DNA of 64,000 nt, from contig CP070638.1 in the NCBI GenBank assembly GCA_020354025.1, positions 62,001 through 126,000 of the forward strand, given 5' to 3'. This document shows, piece after piece, positions 20,673 through 26,095 of the stretch. The notes below the pieces were generated by a model. It was not told the DNA's origin and ran no database searches. It worked only from the letters and a program-made list of their open reading frames with translations. Numbering within the stretch: position 1 is the stretch's first letter; every line of letters starts with the position of its first letter. Position numbers and translations under genes: made by a program. This stretch comes from Fidelibacterota bacterium (GTDB taxonomy: Bacteria; Fidelibacterota; Marinisomatia; SCGC-AAA003-L08; TS1B11).

Positions 20673-21337
20673 TCCTCCTCTTTATACTGCTGCTGTTGAG
20701 CTACCTGGCCGGGAGTGTCCCGACCAGTATCATCATGGGGCGGATAACCCAGGGGATTGACATCCGGGACTTCGGCAGCGGCAACGCCGGTGGCACCAAT
20801 GCCTTTCGTGTACTGGGCTGGAAGCCGGCCCTGGTGGTAGTGCTGGTGGACATCTTTAAGGGCTGGTTTGCCGCCGCTATGATCTCCGGTTTGACCTTCG
20901 GGAGAGTCCTAGGTGACATACCGTTTAATGACCCCCACATCTCGCCTATCCTCTGTGGCGGGGCGGCCGTGCTGGGTCACACTTTCACCCTCTTCGCCGG
21001 CTTCCGGGGCGGTAAAGGGGTGGGTACCCTGGGGGGTATGATCCTGCACCTGTTTCCCCTGGCGCTTCTGCTGGGTCTGGCGGTATGGGTGCTGGTGCTG
21101 ATCGCTACCGGTTACGTCAGCGTAGGGTCGGTGACGGCGGTGGCACTGTTTCCGCTGGTCACCTACCTGCGTGATGGTACACTGAACTCCAGCCTAGGCT
21201 ACTTCAGCCTGTTCATTTTGGCCTTCATCTGGTTCACCCACCGCTCCAATATGGCACGCATGCTGGCCGGCAACGAGAACCGCTTTGAAAAGGCTATGGT
21301 CTGGCGGAAGAAGAAATCATCCCTGTATGGAGATTAG
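20669..21337 (+). CDS. plsY: glycerol-3-phosphate acyltransferase PlsY
   Basis: A 222-residue inner-membrane enzyme with about seven helices. It transfers acyl from acyl-phosphate to glycerol-3-phosphate, giving lysophosphatidate. The first signature 'GSVPTSIIMGR...DIRDFGSGNAGGTNAFRVLG' and the later 'HTFTLFAGFRGGKGVGTLGG' are intact. The length slightly exceeds the usual 190-210. The ATGA overlap with the fatty-acid-kinase fusion points to coupled synthesis of the acyl-phosphate source and its consumer. plsX, the other acyl-phosphate source, begins at 63659. Confidence 0.95.
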   Translation: MILLFILLLLSYLAGSVPTSIIMGRITQGIDIRDFGSGNAGGTNAFRVLGWKPALVVVLVDIFKGWFAAAMISGLTFGRVLGDIPFNDPHISPILCGGAAVLGHTFTLFAGFRGGKGVGTLGGMILHLFPLALLLGLAVWVLVLIATGYVSVGSVTAVALFPLVTYLRDGTLNSSLGYFSLFILAFIWFTHRSNMARMLAGNENRFEKAMVWRKKKSSLYGD

Positions 21338-21361
21338 CCCACGACTTAAGTCATGGGCTAA
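21334..21361. repeat. near-perfect palindrome at the plsY stop codon
   Basis: TTAGCCCA (21334-21341) and TGGGCTAA (21354-21361) flank CGACTTAAGTCA, so the whole 28-base element is its own reverse complement except for one C/T pair. The plsY TAG lies inside it. It could terminate convergent transcripts, although no T-run follows, or be a REP/IS200-IS605-type palindrome. Confidence 0.6.
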
Positions 21362-21457
21362 CAGAATATTAAAGCACATTGATGCCTGCTTCAGCGGCTT
21401 TTATTCCGCCCCCAGCCCCTGGCCCCCGTCTTCAATCGTCAATCGACAATAGTCAAT

Positions 21458-21605
21458 AAAAACGGCCTCCCGCGGCTTACCCTTTGAAAGAACCCCTTGT
21501 GAAAGGCGGTAAGGCAAGCTGTCCCTGGAGGGATCCTTTTTCCCGAAGGGAGATCCTTCGAGTTCGGGACGGGAGGCCAGCACTGGGGCTGAGCACACTC
21601 AGTGC
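21458..21605 (-). ncRNA. candidate structured RNA or complex terminator
   Basis: GGCCTCCCG (21464-21472) and CGGGAGGCC (21570-21578) form a perfect 9-bp closing stem. Within it, CTTACC/GGTAAG (21476-21481/21508-21513), GTCCC/GGGAC (21521-21525/21566-21570) and GGATC/GATCC (21531-21535/21552-21556) with a TCCC-GAA-GGGA tip form branches. On the minus strand the closing stem is followed by G and five T residues, and a further hairpin (CTGAG/CTCAG, 21589-21602) precedes it. It lies in a convergent gap between plsY and the LPP20 gene. I do not recognise it as SRP, 6S, tmRNA or a riboswitch. It may be only an elaborate terminator. Confidence 0.4.
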
Positions 21606-21625
21606 ATATTTATTTCAACCGGCTA

Positions 21626-22174
21626 CTATCTCAGTTTAGACAGCTCGCGCTCCAGATCCTCAAAGCCCTGCTCGGCCTTGAACTCGTTCCAGAGAGCTTC
21701 CTCCTGCCGGGCCGACTCCACGGCTGCCTGCCGGGCCTCGTCCAGTGAATACTCCACCAGGACGAAATAGGTGCCGTCTTTAGCGATGTACGTCTCCTTG
21801 ATCATGGCACCGTTGAGGGTAGCGTCCGTAACACCCTTGCTCACCGCCTGGGTGAACTCCAATGCTCCGGCCTGCTCGCCGACGCCGCTCTCCTGCATGA
21901 AGTCCTTGACCAGTGATTCCACCTTGATCTTCACGGCAGCGGCTATTTCGTCGCGGGCCCGCTGGGCAGCTACCGTCTTGGCCAAGCTGGGATTCTGCTT
22001 CTTGGCTTGCCCTACGCCGTATATTATGCCTTCCGCAATAGGCCGCTCCAGTGACCACTCGGGCACGTCCCGGCTCTCCCGAGCCTCGGTTGTACCTGAA
22101 ACCACCTTGCCGGCACAGCCCGCCAAAGTCAGCAGCATGCCCCCAAGGATTACTGGGATAAAGATCCGCTTCAT
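21626..22174 (-). CDS. LPP20-family lipoprotein
   Basis: A 182-residue lipoprotein with a lipobox LAGC at residues 17-20. The mature part has 'PEWSLERPIAEGIIYGVGQA' then 'KTVAAQRARDEIAAAVKIKVESLVKDF', the pattern of the LPP20 family: a short PEW/Y segment, a GxG turn, and a helix of repeated small residues followed by a beta 'YFVLVEYSLDEA'. Such proteins are outer-membrane or periplasm-facing anchors of unknown function. It is the last of five coupled genes, starting 4 bases after the DUF4384 lipoprotein stop. The C-terminus is highly charged and helical. Confidence 0.8.
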   Translation of the reverse strand: MKRIFIPVILGGMLLTLAGCAGKVVSGTTEARESRDVPEWSLERPIAEGIIYGVGQAKKQNPSLAKTVAAQRARDEIAAAVKIKVESLVKDFMQESGVGEQAGALEFTQAVSKGVTDATLNGAMIKETYIAKDGTYFVLVEYSLDEARQAAVESARQEEALWNEFKAEQGFEDLERELSKLR

Positions 22175-22178
22175 GGTT

Positions 22179-23240
22179 CTACTCCTTCTCGCTTACGATA
22201 TGAAATTGTACGGCCTTCTCGATCCGCTGGCCTAAGGGAATCTCCGCCAGCCAGCGTTGGAAATCGGTAAAACTTTTGTCTCCGGCCGAAAAGGAGACGT
22301 TCCCTTCCGGTACACTAAGTAGATCTGACAGGTCGGCGATGGGTTGTCTAGTAAATACCGTATAGATGGTCTCGTTGGTAGTTGGTGCACCGGGATCGGC
22401 GGACACCCGGTAATGTATGCCCCGGGAACGTTCCTGTCTCGTGGGCGTCTCCAGCCACTCTCCGGCGGATATGGTATTATCCGGCATGGCGGTGCTGGGG
22501 AACATGAGCATGACCGAATTGTCGCTGAGGAAGTTGAAGACGTAAAGGTATCCATCGGTGCTTGAACGGGCTCGTACGATCAGCTCGTCACCGGCCTTGA
22601 GCAAACGCTCGTTAAGCTCCAGCTCCAGACGCAGGGATGGGTCCCGCTCACCCTTTACTGGCACTACCCGCGCTTCCAGGACGATGCGATATCGGTAGGC
22701 ACCACCTTCCAGTTGCTGTAGGTCGGTGGATAGGATCTTTTCGTCCACCAGGTGGCCGGTGACCGATGAGAGGGCGAAGGTGCTCCAAGTTGACTTCTCG
22801 AAGGCCGCGCCGGCGGTCTCGTCCATAATATCGCTGAGCAGGGAAGTGAAAGACACTTTTTGGGGGAGAGCCTGTTCCAGGCCGGCACCCCGGGCTATCT
22901 GTAGGACCTGCTGCCGGGCCTTCTGGGGAGAAACGGAGGCAGGGAACACTAGCGTGGTATCCACCAGGAACCAGCCTTCTTTCACCTCGTACTCCAGACG
23001 TTCAGTTGAAGCCCGAGTTTCCGCACCAGCCCGGGCTTCTTTGAGAAGAGCTTCCTCATCAGGAACCGGGGCTACAGCGGGCAGAGGAACCACCTCGCCC
23101 CCCTCCAGTTCAACGAAGGCCCGCTCAGCTGCAGTTTGAGATTGATCTGGACCTTCACCCTCGGGACCTGTATCCCGGGGTTTTGAACTACAGCCAGCTA
23201 CAAGGAAGCCGGATAGAATAACGACCTGTAGTAAGCGCAT
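22179..23240 (-). CDS. DUF4384-domain lipoprotein
   Basis: A 353-residue protein with a lipobox LVAGC (Cys17) followed by a Pro/Glu/Gly-rich linker. The middle (about 85-200) is an alpha/beta region with repeated Arg/Ala segments. Residues about 205-300 match DUF4384: 'GDELIVRARSSTDGYLYVFNFLSDNSVMLMFPS'. DUF4384 domains are commonly found beside or fused to caspase-like peptidases in bacteria; the molecular role is unknown. Its start codon shares a base with the caspase stop (23240), so translation is coupled. The lipid anchor would place it on a membrane in the same compartment as the exported caspase. Confidence 0.82.
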   Translation of the reverse strand: MRLLQVVILSGFLVAGCSSKPRDTGPEGEGPDQSQTAAERAFVELEGGEVVPLPAVAPVPDEEALLKEARAGAETRASTERLEYEVKEGWFLVDTTLVFPASVSPQKARQQVLQIARGAGLEQALPQKVSFTSLLSDIMDETAGAAFEKSTWSTFALSSVTGHLVDEKILSTDLQQLEGGAYRYRIVLEARVVPVKGERDPSLRLELELNERLLKAGDELIVRARSSTDGYLYVFNFLSDNSVMLMFPSTAMPDNTISAGEWLETPTRQERSRGIHYRVSADPGAPTTNETIYTVFTRQPIADLSDLLSVPEGNVSFSAGDKSFTDFQRWLAEIPLGQRIEKAVQFHIVSEKE

Positions 23241-24208
23241 CAGTACTCCACCAGAATCTGGTCCATAGTTCCGCCCATAAGTTGGGGAGTTTGCTCGCGG
23301 CTACGTAGCCGCCGGGCCAGGTAGGGTACGTTCTCCATGATATAGCCGAAGACCTCGTCCGAGGTAACCTTGCTGTCCCGGTCGCCGTCGGCCTCGCCCC
23401 GGATACCCTTCAGGAAAAAGTAGGTGAACAGCCCGTGACCTTTCTCCCGGTACCAGGAGCTGATCTGATTGCCGGATGAGGAGGTCAACACCACCCCATT
23501 CTTAAGGTTGGCGGCGGGATTCTCGACGGAAATGAAGATAGGCGAGGCCTGCTGGATGAGCATACCGGCCTCGCTGCCCCCGCTGAAACAGGCATCTACT
23601 ACTACAGTCACCGACCGGACCTCCAGCTCGTTCAATTGGCGGTAGAACTGCTCCAGGCTGTAGCCGGTCTGGGCGGCGTAGTTAGGATCGGCGTCGTGGG
23701 GAACGAAGTAGGCGCTGGCGTTGTCCACGTCTGGGGCGCCATGGCCGGAGTAGTAGATGAATACATCGGATTCGCCGGACTTGATATAGTCCTTAAGCTG
23801 CCCCTCGAAGATGCGGTTGAAGGCTGCCTTGGTGGCCTCCTGGTCCACGGCCATTATGATGTTCTCCTCACGATAGCCCATGGCCTGTACCAGGTAGTCT
23901 CGCACAAGGTTGGCGTCGCGCCGGGCGAAGTCCACCGGGGGAACGTCCTGGTGAGCATACTCGGTGATGCCTATGACCACCCCCACGGCATCGGGTCGCA
24001 GATTGGCGGCGGTGGGAATATCGACATCTACGTCGCTAGTGGGATAAGCTTCCACCGGCTCCGGCTCGGTAGCGGTGGGTTCAGTGTATCCCGGCGGCAC
24101 GATCTTTACCTTTCTGGGTCTGCTCACTCCTTCGAAATCCTGGGCGACCAGCCAGCCCAAGCCCAGCACCAGAACCGCCAGCAGATTAATAATAGATTTC
24201 AAACGCAT
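23240..24208 (-). CDS. exported caspase-family (C14) peptidase with EF-hand-like loop
   Basis: A 322-residue protein with a signal peptide (residues 1-23, ending 'WLVAQ') and an acidic linker (about 40-70). The C14 domain starts at 'AVGVVIGITEYAHQDVPPVDFARRDA' and carries the catalytic His156 in YYSGHGA and Cys207 in VDACFSGG. Residues 274-285 (DGDRDSKVTSDE) fit the EF-hand calcium-loop spacing with Asp at 1, 3 and 5, Val at 8 and Glu at 12. Both catalytic residues are present, so it is likely active. The 5' end overlaps the preceding lipoprotein gene by 23 bases and its stop touches the DUF4384 gene. Export places it in the periplasm or on the surface, unlike cytosolic defence caspases. Confidence 0.9.
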   Translation of the reverse strand: MRLKSIINLLAVLVLGLGWLVAQDFEGVSRPRKVKIVPPGYTEPTATEPEPVEAYPTSDVDVDIPTAANLRPDAVGVVIGITEYAHQDVPPVDFARRDANLVRDYLVQAMGYREENIIMAVDQEATKAAFNRIFEGQLKDYIKSGESDVFIYYSGHGAPDVDNASAYFVPHDADPNYAAQTGYSLEQFYRQLNELEVRSVTVVVDACFSGGSEAGMLIQQASPIFISVENPAANLKNGVVLTSSSGNQISSWYREKGHGLFTYFFLKGIRGEADGDRDSKVTSDEVFGYIMENVPYLARRLRSREQTPQLMGGTMDQILVEY

Positions 24209-24998
24209 CGGAAATGCTCATTCTCTCGGGATTATCAGTGAAATAGATCATTATACGATAATCAGTACCCAATTCGAGATCATTAGGGATATGCCAATCT
24301 AATTTAGGTTCATCGTCATAATAAGTGGCGTTACTGTCACTTTTAATAAACTGTATAATCACAGGTCCTTTCAATAGGGCAGCCGTCACGGATTGACTTT
24401 GTACAGTTCCCCAACTGATAGTCTCTGTGTTATTCCGTCTCCATCTGTAGTCTCTCTTGGGGTATATTATTTCCAGACCATCCTCATGAGTGATACTCCT
24501 CCAGCTCAAACTGTATTGTCCCTCGTTGCTGCGGGATTCGCCTTGGAGCAGCATAGTAAAGGAAAAGTCCAGGCCATAAAGGATTGTCCAGTAACCCTGC
24601 TCAAAGTTATCAACCGGATAATTGTAGAGGGTATCCAGCAGGAAATCATACTCCTCCAGGTTCCGGCTGAAAATGCGCATGGTGACATTATCCAGTTCAG
24701 ACCGCAACAGCAGCTGTCCGACAGAATCAGCAGTAATCTGGAGATTAAAATAATCCAGGTCGCCCGCCGGAGCTATGACGGGATAGATAGTAGTGTCGAT
24801 TGGCAGCGGGTAGGGATTGTAGTCGTTGCAGCATTGGTCTTCGACCAGTTCGTAAGGATCTTCCAGAACGTCCCGTTCCAACCATTGGTCGTTTTCGGAA
24901 AAGATGAGATTCTCGATAATTCCGGGTCGCGTCTGCTCACAAGCCGTCAGCCATAGGACAAACGGTAGAAAAATGAAAAGTAAATATTTTGGTTTCAT
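24186..24998 (-). CDS. lipoprotein with C-terminal Kre9/KNH-like Ig domain
   Basis: A 270-residue lipoprotein: lipobox LTAC at residues 17-20, a middle beta-rich region with two adjacent cysteines (QCCNDY), and a C-terminal domain (about 165-270) with 'YRWRRNNTETISWGTVQSQSVTAALLKG', 'WHIPNDLELGTDYRIMIYFTDNPERMSISDAFEIYY'. That spacing of SW, W-x-P, Y-R-I and S-x-x-F-x-I resembles the Kre9/KNH N-terminal domain (PF10342) seen on secreted bacterial and fungal proteins. The mean composition is AT-richer than its neighbours. It overlaps the genes on both sides, 23 bases with the caspase and 4 bases with the barrel-like protein. Confidence 0.7.
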   Translation of the reverse strand: MKPKYLLFIFLPFVLWLTACEQTRPGIIENLIFSENDQWLERDVLEDPYELVEDQCCNDYNPYPLPIDTTIYPVIAPAGDLDYFNLQITADSVGQLLLRSELDNVTMRIFSRNLEEYDFLLDTLYNYPVDNFEQGYWTILYGLDFSFTMLLQGESRSNEGQYSLSWRSITHEDGLEIIYPKRDYRWRRNNTETISWGTVQSQSVTAALLKGPVIIQFIKSDSNATYYDDEPKLDWHIPNDLELGTDYRIMIYFTDNPERMSISDAFEIYY

Positions 24999-25939
24999 TG
25001 GGTTGGAATATGTAATCCTATTTCTAAGAAAGCCTCGGTAAAGTTAACCCATGAGCTAAGGAAATACTGTCTGGCACCAACGTTCAACTTAATCCATCGA
25101 AATAGATTGACCTGCACACCCGCCTCAGCGAACAGACCCGGATTATTGATGGATGATGTAGTGCTTCCCTGAGCGTTGCCGATCCGAAATTGGCTAAAGC
25201 TCACGCCACCACCGACCTGTGGGAGGAACAGTCCAAACACCGGCAGCGGTGTGTAGGCCATGGAGAAGGAGAATCCGGCGTAGTGGAGCATGATCTGTCC
25301 GCCCTCGAACATCGGATCGCCGAAGGACAGATACTCCAAACGCTGCCGATCTCGCTCCTCGGCAAGGTTCATGTCCCAGTTGCGATATAGCAGGTTAAAG
25401 CGATAAACAAACGGCACGGCGGTGATGCGCAGGCCAAGCCGGCCATTGAGGTTTGGCTGCAGGTTCCTGTCATTCATTGTGTTCTCAGTAGGCCCGCTCT
25501 TAAGGAGGTAGTAATATCCGCTACCGCCATAGAAGGTAATGCCGTTACTCAGCCGCTTGGTGAAACGGTTGCCAACCACCAGGGAGCGGAAGAATCCAGA
25601 GACCGTCTGGCGCGTTCGACCCACTACCTTGATGACCAGGTTTTCGGAAACCAAGGCCGGCATATCATCCAGTACCTTCCAGAGGATGCTCTTCCGGCCC
25701 GCACCGACCACGCGCTGGCCGACATCACCAGTAACACTACCAGCATGGATAGGGAAGGCGTATCCACCATCCAGAGAAGCATAGAGGTCTATGGAGTAAA
25801 CGGCGTCGGGCTCCGTGTCATAAATGGTATAGGTAACCTCGATGAGATTGCCGGGGAGCACCTCAAAATCCACCATGGTGATAGATTGCGCTGACAACCC
25901 CGACACACAAATCATGAACATGAAGCTGAGCTTGCGCAT
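24995..25939 (-). CDS. outer-membrane barrel-like protein with N-terminal Ig-like domain
   Basis: A 314-residue exported protein (signal peptide 1-18, ending 'GLSAQS'). Residues about 20-105 form an Ig/FN3-like domain with 'VTYTIYDTEPDAVYSIDLYASLDGG' and 'SGDVGQ-type' turn 'VTGDVGQRVVGAGRKSILWKV'. Residues about 115-314 show alternating aromatic beta strands (YGGSGYYYLLKSG, FSFSMAYTP, VNLFRWIKLNVGARQYFLSSWVNF), as expected of an outer-membrane beta-barrel; the C-terminus lacks the classic terminal Phe. It is the first gene of the five-gene operon, 156 bases downstream of the 999-residue surface protein gene. Confidence 0.7.
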   Translation of the reverse strand: MRKLSFMFMICVSGLSAQSITMVDFEVLPGNLIEVTYTIYDTEPDAVYSIDLYASLDGGYAFPIHAGSVTGDVGQRVVGAGRKSILWKVLDDMPALVSENLVIKVVGRTRQTVSGFFRSLVVGNRFTKRLSNGITFYGGSGYYYLLKSGPTENTMNDRNLQPNLNGRLGLRITAVPFVYRFNLLYRNWDMNLAEERDRQRLEYLSFGDPMFEGGQIMLHYAGFSFSMAYTPLPVFGLFLPQVGGGVSFSQFRIGNAQGSTTSSINNPGLFAEAGVQVNLFRWIKLNVGARQYFLSSWVNFTEAFLEIGLHIPTQ

Positions 25940-26025
25940 GATGTAATTATAGACTATCGTGCAGTCCTTTTAGTTGCCCCCGAATATAGAGTTTGCAGGC
26001 GAAATAGCATAGTATTATCCAGTTC

Positions 26026-26041
26026 TGTGATATATGTCACA
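26026..26041. promoter_or_regulatory. CRP/FNR-family operator, perfect TGTGA-N6-TCACA
   Basis: The 16-base sequence TGTGATATATGTCACA is a perfect inverted repeat in its two half-sites and matches the CRP consensus core exactly. It is 87 bases upstream of the start of the first gene of the caspase operon (minus strand) and 55 bases after the stop of the upstream gene. A TATAAT lies within 10 bases of the start codon, and weaker -10-like sequences lie between it and the operator. The exact start site is not determined. Confidence 0.6.
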
Positions 26042-26095
26042 TCCTTGCCGGTCCCGAAGTTCTTCCGATATTGTCTTCCAGCTTGGCAGTCGTGC

